Source: Nitrospinota bacterium
Lineage (GTDB): Bacteria; Nitrospinota; Nitrospinia; UBA9942
DNA length: 38,201 nucleotides
Assembly: GCA_003489165.1 (NCBI GenBank)
Contig: DNJG01000077.1
Span: 1 to 38,201, forward strand
Direction of reading: 5' to 3'
Program-made: the position numbers and the translations under genes
The notes under the pieces: model-generated
Databases searched by the model: none
What the model was told of the DNA's origin: nothing
Seen by the model: the letters and a program-made list of their open reading frames with translations, nothing else
Shown here: positions 14,724-22,389 of the stretch, piece after piece
How the letters are laid out: every line of letters starts with the position of its first letter
Numbering within the stretch: the stretch's first letter is position 1

Positions 14724-15830
14724 ATGAATAATTCAAACTGCTTTGAAGTCCTGCATAAAGATAAATACACATCTGCACGGCTAGGAAAACTTAAAACATA
14801 TCATGGAGAGATAACTACTCCTGTATTCATGCCTGTCGGCACTCAAGCCTCCGTAAAAACACTATCGCCACAGGATTTAAAGGATAATGATGTTGAAATT
14901 ATTCTTGGCAATACCTATCATTTATACTTAAGACCGGGACATAATATAATAAATGAAATGGGGGGTCTGCACAGTTTTATCGGGTGGAATAGACCTATAC
15001 TTACGGACAGCGGCGGTTTTCAGGTTTTCAGCCACAGGGATTTAAGAAAAATAAATGAGGATGGTGTGGAGTTCAGATCATATATAGATGGCTCAAAACA
15101 TTTTATGACTCCTGAGCTATCAATTGAAATTCAGGAATCACTTGGGGCAGATATAATCATGATATTTGATGAGCCTGTCCCTTATCCCTCAACATATGAA
15201 TATACACTTCAATCTGAAAAGTTGACTACAAAATGGGCAAAGAGATGTAAGGAAAGACATAATAAAAAAGGGCAGCTTCTCTTTGGAATTGTACAGGGGG
15301 GGATTTATGAAGACCTAAGAAAGAAGAGCGTGGAGGAGATAACAGACATTGAATTTGACGGCTATGCAATTGGAGGTTTGAGTGTTGGCGAAGGGAAAGA
15401 GCAGATGTATAGGTTTACAGATTATGTTGCCCCGCTCCTCCCCTTTGATAAGCCTCGGTATCTTATGGGTGTAGGGACACCTGAGGATATTGTAAGGTGT
15501 GTATCAATGGGTGTGGATATGTTTGATTGTGTAATACCTACAAGAAATGCAAGAAATGGATGCCTGTTTACAGACAATGGTAAGGTGAATATAAAGAATG
15601 CCCAATATATAAAAGATGAGAATCCATTAGACCCAAACTGCAGCTGTTATACTTGTAAAAATTTTTCTCTGGCATATCTAAGACACCTGTCTGTATCTAA
15701 AGAAATTCTTTCACTAAGATTAAATACAATACATAATATACATTATTATGTAACCCTGATGAAGAAAATAAGGGATGCGATTGCAGAAGACAGGATGTCT
15801 GAATTAATTGATATTAGCAAAGTAGACTGA
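14724..15830 (+). CDS. tgt: tRNA-guanine transglycosylase (queuosine pathway)
   Basis: It exchanges guanine 34 for the queuosine precursor preQ1 in tRNAs with GUN anticodons. The 368-residue length is normal. Active-site residues are Asp95 (LTDSGGFQVFS) and nucleophile Asp268 (FDCVIPTRNARNG). Zinc ligands are Cys306, Cys308, Cys311 (CSCYTC) and His337 (NTIHN). GGLSVGEG keeps the valine of bacterial enzymes. One deviation: the usual FDEC in the base pocket is FDEP (Pro151 at the position of Zymomonas Cys158). Upstream lie DUF507 genes rather than queA, and downstream no yajC-secD, the usual partners. A weak terminator follows. Confidence 0.96.
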   Translation: MNNSNCFEVLHKDKYTSARLGKLKTYHGEITTPVFMPVGTQASVKTLSPQDLKDNDVEIILGNTYHLYLRPGHNIINEMGGLHSFIGWNRPILTDSGGFQVFSHRDLRKINEDGVEFRSYIDGSKHFMTPELSIEIQESLGADIIMIFDEPVPYPSTYEYTLQSEKLTTKWAKRCKERHNKKGQLLFGIVQGGIYEDLRKKSVEEITDIEFDGYAIGGLSVGEGKEQMYRFTDYVAPLLPFDKPRYLMGVGTPEDIVRCVSMGVDMFDCVIPTRNARNGCLFTDNGKVNIKNAQYIKDENPLDPNCSCYTCKNFSLAYLRHLSVSKEILSLRLNTIHNIHYYVTLMKKIRDAIAEDRMSELIDISKVD

Positions 15831-15875
15831 AGGCTGAAGAAAAACAAGATGAAGGTAAATCTCAAGCCTTTTTTT
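15830..15875 (+). terminator. Possible intrinsic terminator after tgt
   Basis: AAGGCT (15830-15835) pairs with AGCCTT (15865-15870), followed by five more Ts after the final TT. The stem is short and the loop long (29 bases), so this is a weak candidate. Its position right after the tgt stop and before anmK is suitable. Confidence 0.35.
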
Positions 15876-15905
15876 AGTGAAAGTCTGTGGCTTAAATAGG
15901 GTTTT
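15876..15905 (+). repeat. Dispersed 29-30-base element, copy 2, abutting the anmK start
   Basis: It begins AGTGAAAGTCTGTGGCTTAA and ends AATAGGGTTTT, two bases before the anmK ATG. It matches the minus-strand copy at 8622-8650 except for one substitution and one inserted G. The AGGG lies 6 bases before the ATG and is the only candidate ribosome-binding site. Confidence 0.75.
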
Positions 15906-15907
15906 AG

Positions 15908-17068
15908 ATGAAAAAGATTATAAAGGCAATTGGTTTAATGTCAGGGACATCGGCAGATGGTGTTGATGCTGCAATTGTAGAGATAAAAGGGAAGGGGCTT
16001 GACTATAAAGCAAGTCTAATAACCTTTAAAAAATTCCAGTTTTCAAAAGATTTAAGGGAGTTAATCCATAAAGTATCCACACCTGAATATGGAAGGGTAG
16101 ATTTAATTTGCCAATTGAATTTTTTGATAGGTGAGCTGTTTGCAAAGGCTGCAATAGGGGTTGTAAAAAAGGCAGGCTATAAGATGAGGGATATTGATTT
16201 AATAGGCTCACATGGGCAGACAATCTATCATATGCCCAAGGGGAAGCCCCCCTCAACTTTACAGATAGGCGAGCCTTCTGTTATTGCTGAGAGGACAGGT
16301 GTAACTACTATAGCTGATTTTAGAACAATGGATATAGCTGCTGGAGGGCTTGGTGCACCACTTACTCCATTTGCCCACTATATACTTTTCAGAAAAAGAT
16401 GGAGAGGAATAGCAGTCAATAATATTGGAGGCATAAGTAATGTAACATTTATCCCTGCTGGAGGGGATATAAATGATGTAATTGCCTTTGACACGGGGCC
16501 TGGAAATATGCTCATAGATTCTGTTATGCATATAATTACAAAAGGAAAATATGGGTATGATAAAAATGGTGAGATGGCAAGAAAAGGGAAGGATAGCGAG
16601 AGATTTCTGGAGAAACTTATGAAACATCCTTTTATAAAGGCACGACCACCAAAATCTACAGGTAGGGAGGAATTTGGTTATAATGAGGCATTGAAGTTTT
16701 ATAAATTTGCAAAGAGGGATAGGCTATCCGATGAAGATATTGTAGCAACTACAACAAGATTTACTGCGAAGTCAATTGTGGAAAATTATAAGAGATTCAT
16801 TTTATGCAAGCATGATGTATCAGAGGTTATTGTCTGTGGAGGCGGAGCAAAAAATCCTATTTTAATAGATATGATATCACGGGAGATAAAACCTATTAAA
16901 GTTAAAACATCCGATAGTTACGGCTTCCCTCCTGAAACAATCGAAGCAATAGTATTTGCTATTTTAGGATATGCTGCAATATCTGGCATCCCTGCAAATC
17001 TCCCTCATGTAACGGGAGCCGGGAAGCAGGTTGTTCTAGGGAAAATAATTCCCGCGAAGACAGGATAG
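15908..17068 (+). CDS. anmK: Anhydro-N-acetylmuramic acid kinase
   Basis: It phosphorylates and opens 1,6-anhydro-MurNAc during recycling of peptidoglycan fragments. The 386-residue protein shows the ASKHA-type phosphate loops of the family: GLMSGTSADGVDAAIVE (about 9-25), GSHGQTIYHMP, the conserved VTTIADFRTMDIAAGGLGAP, NNIGGISNVT and DTGPGNMLID, ending with a C-terminal VCGGGAKNP. It appears complete. Recycling implies a turnover route from muropeptides, but no nagZ, amiD or murQ is in the window. It stands between a possible terminator and the rho promoter, so it is probably its own transcript or a read-through gene. Confidence 0.95.
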   Translation: MKKIIKAIGLMSGTSADGVDAAIVEIKGKGLDYKASLITFKKFQFSKDLRELIHKVSTPEYGRVDLICQLNFLIGELFAKAAIGVVKKAGYKMRDIDLIGSHGQTIYHMPKGKPPSTLQIGEPSVIAERTGVTTIADFRTMDIAAGGLGAPLTPFAHYILFRKRWRGIAVNNIGGISNVTFIPAGGDINDVIAFDTGPGNMLIDSVMHIITKGKYGYDKNGEMARKGKDSERFLEKLMKHPFIKARPPKSTGREEFGYNEALKFYKFAKRDRLSDEDIVATTTRFTAKSIVENYKRFILCKHDVSEVIVCGGGAKNPILIDMISREIKPIKVKTSDSYGFPPETIEAIVFAILGYAAISGIPANLPHVTGAGKQVVLGKIIPAKTG

Positions 17069-17089
17069 AAGCATTAATTAAAAAATTTG

Positions 17090-17117
17090 TTGACAAAAAA
17101 AATATATTGTGTAAAAT
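17090..17117 (+). promoter_or_regulatory. Sigma-70-type promoter upstream of rho
   Basis: TTGACA (17090-17095, perfect consensus), a 16-base spacer and TAAAAT (17112-17117, five of six). It is the best canonical promoter in the window. Transcription would start near 17124, giving a leader of about 160 bases before rho. Confidence 0.7.
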
Positions 17118-17284
17118 TAATCATAGTTAAGTTCCGCTTTAGCGGTTTAAACCTCTCATGAATATCCTGAACGCTGTACCGGGCTTGTTTAGGTATTATT
17201 TCAGGATATAATTAAAGCAAACCTTAAATGCTTCATATTTAACTTTCATGAGTTTAAAATCTTTTACCACATTATGGAGTTTCT
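17118..17284 (+). promoter_or_regulatory. Structured rho leader with a possible 17-codon ORF
   Basis: The leader contains a small hairpin CCGC-TTTA-GCGG (17134-17145) and a perfect 10-base inverted repeat ATATCCTGAA (17162-17171) / TTCAGGATAT (17200-17209) with a 28-base loop. An ATG at 17158 opens a 17-codon frame ending TAA at 17209-17211 (MNILNAVPGLFRYYFRI) that spans exactly this stem-loop; it has no clear Shine-Dalgarno sequence. Rho synthesis is autoregulated in its leader in E. coli, so a regulatory role is plausible. I do not recognise a known riboswitch class. Confidence 0.45.
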
Positions 17285-18532
17285 ATGAATATTGCTGAAT
17301 TAAAGGATAAAACTATATCTGAGCTAAATACAATTGCTAAAGACCTTGGTGTTCAGGGTGCTTCAGGCTTGAGAAAGCAGGAGCTTATATTCAAGGTCAT
17401 TGAGGCTCAAACTGCAAAGAATGGACTTATTTTTGGCGAAGGAGTCCTTGAGATACTCCCTGACGGGTTTGGTTTCTTAAGGGCACCAAGCTATAATTAT
17501 CTGCCGGGCCCCGACGATATTTATGTATCGCCATCCCAGATAAGAAGGTTTGATATGAGGACAGGCGATACGGTATCTGGACAGGTAAGGCATCCGAAGG
17601 AGGGTGAGCGGTATTTTGCCCTCATTAAAGTTGAGGCAATAAATTTTGAAGACCCTGAGGCTGCAAAGGAGAAAATACTCTTTGATAATCTAACACCTCT
17701 CTATCCAATGGAGAGGGTAAGGCTTGAAGCAAATAATGGAGACCTTTCTACCCGTGTCCTTGACCTTGTAGACCCTATCGGTAAAGGGCAGAGGGGGTTG
17801 ATTGTTGCACCGCCAAGGACCGGAAAGACAATGCTCCTCCAGTCTATAGCGAATAGTATAACTGCCAATCATCCTGAGATTGTCCTGATAGTCTTACTTA
17901 TTGATGAAAGGCCTGAAGAGGTTACAGATATGCAGCGTTCAGTCAAGGGAGAGGTGGTAAGTTCTACCTTTGATGAGCCTCCACAGAGGCATGTTCAGGT
18001 GGCAGAGATGGTTATAGAGAAGGCTAAGAGACTTGTTGAGCATAAAAAGGATGTGGTTATTTTGTTGGACAGTATAACCCGTCTTGCAAGGGCATATAAT
18101 ACAATTGCCCCTCCAAGCGGGAAGGTGCTCTCAGGAGGTATAGACTCTAACGCCCTTCAGAGACCAAAGAGATTTTTTGGTGCTGCAAGAAATATAGAAG
18201 AGGGTGGAAGCCTTACAATTATTGCTACAGCCCTTGTTGATACAGGAAGCAGGATGGATGATGTTATATTTGAAGAATTTAAAGGAACAGGCAATATGGA
18301 AGTCCATCTTGACAGGAGACTTGTGGATAAGAGGATATTCCCTGCTATTGATATTCATGCTTCAGGGACAAGAAAAGAGGAGCTTTTACTGGCAAAAGAG
18401 GAATTGAACCGCATCTGGATACTTAGAAAGGTTTTACAGCCTCTCGGACCTGTGGAGAGCATGGAATTACTGCTTGAAAAGATGAGAGAGGCAAAGACCA
18501 ATAAGAAATTTTTAGAATCAATGAATGCATAA
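17285..18532 (+). CDS. rho: Transcription termination factor Rho
   Basis: Hexameric RNA-dependent ATPase that ends transcripts. The 415-residue protein has the N-terminal helical Rho_N domain (about 1-45), the RNA-binding cold-shock-like domain with GFGFLRAPSYNYLPGPDDIY (62-81), and the ATPase core: Walker A APPRTGKT (175-182), Walker B VVILLDSITRLARAYN, and the Q/R-loop region SGGIDSNALQRPKRFFGAAR. There is no long insert between the Rho_N and RNA-binding parts. A dedicated promoter and leader precede it, and rpmE follows, as in many Gram-negative bacteria. GGAG at 17276-17279 is a suitable ribosome-binding site. Confidence 0.97.
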   Translation: MNIAELKDKTISELNTIAKDLGVQGASGLRKQELIFKVIEAQTAKNGLIFGEGVLEILPDGFGFLRAPSYNYLPGPDDIYVSPSQIRRFDMRTGDTVSGQVRHPKEGERYFALIKVEAINFEDPEAAKEKILFDNLTPLYPMERVRLEANNGDLSTRVLDLVDPIGKGQRGLIVAPPRTGKTMLLQSIANSITANHPEIVLIVLLIDERPEEVTDMQRSVKGEVVSSTFDEPPQRHVQVAEMVIEKAKRLVEHKKDVVILLDSITRLARAYNTIAPPSGKVLSGGIDSNALQRPKRFFGAARNIEEGGSLTIIATALVDTGSRMDDVIFEEFKGTGNMEVHLDRRLVDKRIFPAIDIHASGTRKEELLLAKEELNRIWILRKVLQPLGPVESMELLLEKMREAKTNKKFLESMNA

Positions 18533-18535
18533 TTT

Positions 18536-18612
18536 AGTTTCAGTGGACAGTGTCAGTGTCAGTAAATTTGGATATATATATTTTTCTTTTACTGACACTA
18601 TTCACTGAAACT
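18536..18612. repeat. Near-perfect palindrome with an internal duplication, between rho and rpmE
   Basis: The right arm (18588-18612) reverse-complements to AGTTTCAGTG, AATAGTGTCA, GTAAA. The left arm (18536-18566) is the same sequence with two substitutions and one extra copy of GTCAGT. So the arms differ mainly by one short tandem duplication, which suggests unit gain or loss. The loop is AT-rich, about 21 bases. Confidence 0.8.
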
Positions 18613-18635
18613 GTCACTCTTTAAAGGGAGGAAAA

Positions 18636-18872
18636 ATGAAAGAGAGAATTCATCCGAAGTATGTAGAAGCTACAATTAGCTGTGCCTGTGGTGCAGTATA
18701 TAAAACAAAAACCACAGTAGGGAATATGTCAGTCGAAATATGCTCCAATTGTCATCCTTATTTTACGGGGAAACAAAAACTTATTGATACTGCGGGAAGA
18801 GTGGAGAAGTTTCATAAAAAGTATAAAAGGATTAAGAAAGCAGAAACGACACCCGCTGAAACAACTGCATGA
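18636..18872 (+). CDS. rpmE: 50S ribosomal protein L31 (zinc-binding form)
   Basis: A 78-residue L31. It starts MKERIHPKYVEATISC, the usual beginning, and keeps the zinc-ribbon cysteines CACG and CSNC followed by HPYFTGKQKLIDTAGRVEKF, so it is the Cys-containing form rather than the zinc-independent YkgM form. The short tail after KKYKRIKKA is Thr/Ala/Glu-rich. AGGGAGGAAAA directly before the ATG is a strong ribosome-binding site. It follows rho and precedes prfA, a gene order shared with Geobacter-like genomes. Confidence 0.96.
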   Translation: MKERIHPKYVEATISCACGAVYKTKTTVGNMSVEICSNCHPYFTGKQKLIDTAGRVEKFHKKYKRIKKAETTPAETTA

Positions 18873-18887
18873 TTGTAAATTAAATGA

Positions 18888-19030
18888 AAATTCGAAATAC
18901 GAATATCGAAATCCGAAACAAATTTAAAACTCAAATGGCAGAAATCCAAAACCCCATACTGTCAGCTTGTTTTGGTATTTAGATTTTGGTCATTGTTTCT
19001 AATTTCGTACTTTGAAATTCGGATTTCTAA
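18888..19030. repeat. Palindromic heptamer-phased array between rpmE and prfA
   Basis: Left-arm units are AAATTCG (18888), AAATACG, AATATCG, AAATCCG, AAACAAA. The right arm (about 18972-19030) includes TTCTAAT, TTCGTAC, TTTGAAA, TTCGGAT, TTCTAAA and is broadly complementary. The array ends six bases before the likely prfA ATG and supplies a false upstream TTG start in the same frame. Confidence 0.8.
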
Positions 19031-19035
19031 AGTGT

Positions 19036-20172
19036 ATGTTTGAAAAAATAGATTTAATAGTAGAGAGATATAACGAGATTACTGAGTTGATAAGCCGTCC
19101 TGAGATTATCTCAAGGCAGCAGGAATATCTGCGTCTTGTAAAAGAGCATGCAGAGTTATCTGATATTGTAAAAACATATCAGGGATATAAGAAGATAGTT
19201 AAGGAGACACAGGAGAGTGCTGCTCTGTTGAAAGATGAAGTTGATAAGGAATTAAGGGAACTGGTGGCAAGGGAGTTGGCTGAACTTGAGTTGAAAAGGA
19301 GTAAGTTGGAAGATGATTTAAAGATGCTCCTTATTCCAAAAGACCCTAATGATGAGAAGAATATCATTCTTGAGATAAGGGCTGGGACAGGTGGTGAAGA
19401 GGCGGCACTCTTTGCGGCTGACCTGTTTAAAATGTATTCAGCATACGCACAGAAACAAGGATGGAATGTGGATGTAATGAGCAGTAATGTTACAGGAAAG
19501 GGCGGTATTAAAGAGGTAATAGCGATGATAGAAGGCAAAGGGGTTTATAGCAAGCTGAAGTTCGAGAGCGGAATTCATAGGGTTCAGAGGGTTCCCGAGA
19601 CAGAGGCATTAGGTCGGGTGCATACATCTGCCGCAACTGTTGCAATACTCCCTGAGGCTGAGGAGATAGATGTAGTTATAGATATGAAAGATATTAGGGT
19701 TGATGTTTTCAGGTCTGGCGGACATGGCGGGCAGAGTGTAAACACAACCGACTCTGCCGTAAGGGTTACTCATATATCTACAGGAATAGTTGTATCCATG
19801 CAGGATGAAAAATCACAGCACAAAAATAAAGATAAAGCATTTAAGATACTCAGGGCAAGGCTTAAAGAAAGACAGGAAAAAGAGCAGTTTGATGCAAGGG
19901 CACTGGAGAGAAAAACTCAGGTTGGAAGCGGTGACAGGAGTGAGAAGATAAGGACATATAATTTTCCCCAGAATAGGGTTACCGACCATAGAATAGGATT
20001 AACTCTCCATAGACTTGATTCAATTTTAAAAGGTGATTTACAGGAGATAATTGATAAATTGATTATTGCCTACCAGACAGAGGCACTGAATTCAAAAGAG
20101 GATTCAAGGGTTCAAGGAGTCAAGGGATTGAGCGAAAAGAAAAGTCAAACACTTGAACCCTCGATCCCTTGA
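19036..20172 (+). CDS. prfA: Peptide chain release factor 1
   Basis: It recognises UAA and UAG and releases the finished peptide. From the ATG at 19036 the protein has 378 residues. The stop-codon tripeptide fits PET (187-189, in RVQRVPETEALGRVHTSAA), which matches the RF1 PxT pattern. The catalytic GGQ is at 231-233 (SGGHGGQSVN). A frame extension to a TTG at 19012 adds only eight residues from a repeat array, so it is rejected. The normal RF1 core ends near IDKLIIAYQTEAL; the following tail of about 27 residues (SKEDSRVQGVKGLSEKK and on) is encoded by an octamer-phased palindrome shared with the prmC start. Confidence 0.96.
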   Translation: MFEKIDLIVERYNEITELISRPEIISRQQEYLRLVKEHAELSDIVKTYQGYKKIVKETQESAALLKDEVDKELRELVARELAELELKRSKLEDDLKMLLIPKDPNDEKNIILEIRAGTGGEEAALFAADLFKMYSAYAQKQGWNVDVMSSNVTGKGGIKEVIAMIEGKGVYSKLKFESGIHRVQRVPETEALGRVHTSAATVAILPEAEEIDVVIDMKDIRVDVFRSGGHGGQSVNTTDSAVRVTHISTGIVVSMQDEKSQHKNKDKAFKILRARLKERQEKEQFDARALERKTQVGSGDRSEKIRTYNFPQNRVTDHRIGLTLHRLDSILKGDLQEIIDKLIIAYQTEALNSKEDSRVQGVKGLSEKKSQTLEPSIP

Positions 20173-20182
20173 CCACTTGACC
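20101..20182. repeat. Palindromic octamer-phased array across the prfA end and prmC start
   Basis: CAAGGG-type cores recur at 20105, 20113 and 20121, eight bases apart. CTTGA cores recur at 20152, 20168 and 20176 on the opposite arm. The arms pair around an A-rich centre. The left arm is translated as the RF1 tail. The right arm holds the RF1 stop and the candidate TTG starts of prmC. Confidence 0.75.
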
Positions 20183-21148
20183 ACTATAATTTTAAGAGAT
20201 ATTCTTAATTGGGCAGCAGAATATCTCAAAAGTCATAATATCCCCTCTGCCCGCCTCGATTCAGAAGTCCTCCTTTCTTTTGTCTTGAATAAAGACCGCA
20301 CATATCTCTACGTAAATTCAGAAACCAGAATACAGAAGTCAGAAGTCAGAAGATTCAAAGAATTTATTGAGAGAAGGGGGATGATGGAGCCTGTAAGCTA
20401 TATTACAGGGGAGAAAGAATTCTGGTCACTCAAATTTAAGGTAACAAAGGATACCCTTATACCAAGACCAGAAACAGAGGTACTCGTTCAGACTGTTCTG
20501 GATATAATCAGAAGCCAGAAGTCAGAAGTCAGAAGTCAGAAGTCAGAAGCATGCCTTGAGCGAAGTCTAAAGGTTAAAAATCTTCAATCTCCAATCTTCA
20601 ATCCCATACGCATCCTTGACATTGGGACAGGTTCTGGAAATATTGCAGTTAGTATTGCAAAAGAGAGCCCGGAGTCTCATGTTTTTACAGTAGATAAGTC
20701 AGATAGTGCATTATCTGTTGCAAAGGAAAATGCAATAATTCATAATGTAGCAGGAAGGATTATCTTCTTAAAGGGTGATTTATATATTCCATTTAATCCT
20801 CCTGGCCCCCTTTTCATAAAGGAGGGTAAGGAGAGATTATTTGATATTATTGTATCAAATCCGCCTTATATACCAACATGTGATATAGAGGGATTAATGC
20901 CTGAGGTAAGGGACTGGGAGCCGAGATGGGCTCTTGACGGCGGAAAAGACGGATTGGAGATTATACAGAAAATAATAAAAGATGCGCCACTGTTCTTGGA
21001 ATCAGGTGGTTTTATAGCAATGGAGATAGGTTTTGGTCAGTATGAGGAGGTATCTCGTATTATTTCAGACATAGATAAATTTCATAATATAAAAACGATA
21101 AAAGATTTATCAGGGATTGAAAGGGTTGTTACTGCATGGAAAAGATAA
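20153..21148 (+). CDS. prmC: Release-factor glutamine methyltransferase PrmC with repeat-derived inserts
   Basis: It methylates the glutamine of the GGQ motif in release factors and lies directly after prfA as usual. The N-terminal helical domain (about 10-100) leads to LIPRPETEVLVQ. The SAM site is ILDIGTGSGNIAVSIA (154-169) and the catalytic NPPY is at 236-239. Compared with E. coli it carries an extra stretch of about 26 residues (118-150, including RSQKSEVRSQKSE) and a smaller one (about 213-229, NPPGPLFIKEGKE), both encoded by short repeats. The start is unclear: TTG at 20153 or TTG at 20177, the latter better matching the family length. It overlaps murA by 13 bases. Confidence 0.93.
   Translation: MNPRSLDHLTTIILRDILNWAAEYLKSHNIPSARLDSEVLLSFVLNKDRTYLYVNSETRIQKSEVRRFKEFIERRGMMEPVSYITGEKEFWSLKFKVTKDTLIPRPETEVLVQTVLDIIRSQKSEVRSQKSEACLERSLKVKNLQSPIFNPIRILDIGTGSGNIAVSIAKESPESHVFTVDKSDSALSVAKENAIIHNVAGRIIFLKGDLYIPFNPPGPLFIKEGKERLFDIIVSNPPYIPTCDIEGLMPEVRDWEPRWALDGGKDGLEIIQKIIKDAPLFLESGGFIAMEIGFGQYEEVSRIISDIDKFHNIKTIKDLSGIERVVTAWKR
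20319..20353. repeat. Single-arm heptamer array in prmC (first)
   Basis: CAGAAAC (20319-20325), CAGAATA, CAGAAGT, CAGAAGT, CAGAAGA, in perfect 7-base phase. It encodes part of the N-terminal domain (ETRIQKSEVRRF). It shares its unit with the larger array 156 bases downstream. Confidence 0.75.
20509..20607. repeat. Compound repeat insert in prmC (second)
   Basis: Six units run CAGAAGC, four times CAGAAGT, CAGAAGC (20509-20550). They are followed by a TTGAGCGAAGTC segment and a second heptamer run ATCTTCA, ATCTCCA, ATCTTCA, ATCCCAT (20580-20607). All of it is in frame and forms the extra linker between the PrmC domains. Confidence 0.85.
20806..20826. repeat. Small hairpin-forming element inside prmC
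   Basis: CCCCCTTT pairs with AAAGGAGGG across a TCAT-like loop with one bulged A. It encodes the GPLFIKEG insert between the SAM-binding and NPPY motifs. Confidence 0.55.
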
Positions 21149-22389
21149 TTATTGAAGGGGGTGTAAAACTTAACGGGACTGTAAAGATCAGCGGGGCAAA
21201 AAATGCTGCCCTTCCTATTCTCCTATCATCTATCCTGACGGATAAAGAGAATAAGATACATAATGTCCCGAATCTAAAAGATGTAGATACAACATGCCAG
21301 CTACTAAAAGGGGCGGGTGTAAAAGTAGAAAGAAGCGGAGATGGGCAGGTCATTGTTGATGCATCAAGGATAAATAATACTGAAGCCTCGTATGATCTTG
21401 TGAGGACAATGAGGGCATCGGTTATGGTGCTTGGTCCGTTACTGGCAAGGCTTGGAAAGGCGAAGGTATCCCTGCCCGGAGGATGTGCAATTGGTGCAAG
21501 GCCTATAAACCTCCATTTGAAAGGTTTTGAGGCACTCGGTGTAAATATAAAACTTGAGCATGGATATGTTGTAGCGGAGGCAAAGAGGCTTAAGGGGAAC
21601 AGGATATATTTTGACATAGTAACAGTAACCGGGACAGAGAATATTATGATGGCAGGAGTCCTTGCCGAAGGGAAGACCATTATTGAAAATGCTGCAAAAG
21701 AGCCGGAGGTTGTCAATCTGGCTAACACGCTAAATTCTATGGGGGCATCAATAAAAGGGGCGGGGACCGATATTATAGAGATAAATGGTGTATCAAGACT
21801 GAATGGCGGAGAGCATACTGTAATACCTGACAGGATTGAGACAGGGACATTCATGGTGGCTGCAGCAATCACAGGTGGCGATGTTAAGATAACAAATTGT
21901 ATCCCTGAATATATTGAACCTGTAATTGTAAAACTGACTGAGGCAGGTGTAAATATAGATACATGGAAGGATTTTATAAGGGTGAAAGCAAATGGGAAGA
22001 TAAAAGCAGTAGATATTAAGACTTCCCCCTATCCTGCATTTCCAACAGATATGCAGGCACAGTTCATGTCACTCATGTCCATATCGGAAGGGATGAGCGT
22101 TATAACCGAGACAGTATTTGAAAACCGATTTATGCATGTTGCAGAACTTAGAAGAATGGGGGCTAATATAAAGGTAGAGGGGAATACTGCGGTTATAAAG
22201 GGTGTTCCGAAGTTGAGTGCGGCGCCTCTTATGGCAACGGATTTAAGGGCAAGTGCATCATTAATACTTGCAGGACTGGCGGCTGAGGGGGAGACAGTTA
22301 TAAGCCGTGTCTATCACCTTGACAGGGGATACGAGGCAATTGAGAAAAAATTATCGGTACTGGGGGCAAAGATAAGGAGAGTAAAATAG
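21136..22389 (+). CDS. murA: UDP-N-acetylglucosamine 1-carboxyvinyltransferase
   Basis: First committed step of peptidoglycan synthesis: transfer of enolpyruvate from PEP to UDP-GlcNAc. It has 417 residues and two inside-out alpha/beta domains. Visible motifs are KISGAKNAALPILLSSIL near the N-terminus, the active-site loop LPGGCAIGARP with Cys117 (the fosfomycin target; organisms with Asp here are resistant) and PDRIETGTFMVAAAITGG. The C-terminal YPAFPTDMQAQFMSLM and LRASASLILAGLA are also typical. It overlaps prmC by 13 bases and shares one base with hisG, so it bridges the translation and histidine blocks in one apparent transcript. Confidence 0.97.
   Translation: MEKIIIEGGVKLNGTVKISGAKNAALPILLSSILTDKENKIHNVPNLKDVDTTCQLLKGAGVKVERSGDGQVIVDASRINNTEASYDLVRTMRASVMVLGPLLARLGKAKVSLPGGCAIGARPINLHLKGFEALGVNIKLEHGYVVAEAKRLKGNRIYFDIVTVTGTENIMMAGVLAEGKTIIENAAKEPEVVNLANTLNSMGASIKGAGTDIIEINGVSRLNGGEHTVIPDRIETGTFMVAAAITGGDVKITNCIPEYIEPVIVKLTEAGVNIDTWKDFIRVKANGKIKAVDIKTSPYPAFPTDMQAQFMSLMSISEGMSVITETVFENRFMHVAELRRMGANIKVEGNTAVIKGVPKLSAAPLMATDLRASASLILAGLAAEGETVISRVYHLDRGYEAIEKKLSVLGAKIRRVK

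Noticed and set aside
19012..19035. TTG start of prfA at 19012
   Set aside because: The eight added codons are repeat sequence, and RF1 proteins begin at the ATG equivalent to 19036.
20153..21148. prmC as a frameshifted pseudogene because of its odd inserts
   Set aside because: The frame is continuous and the SAM-binding and NPPY motifs are intact.
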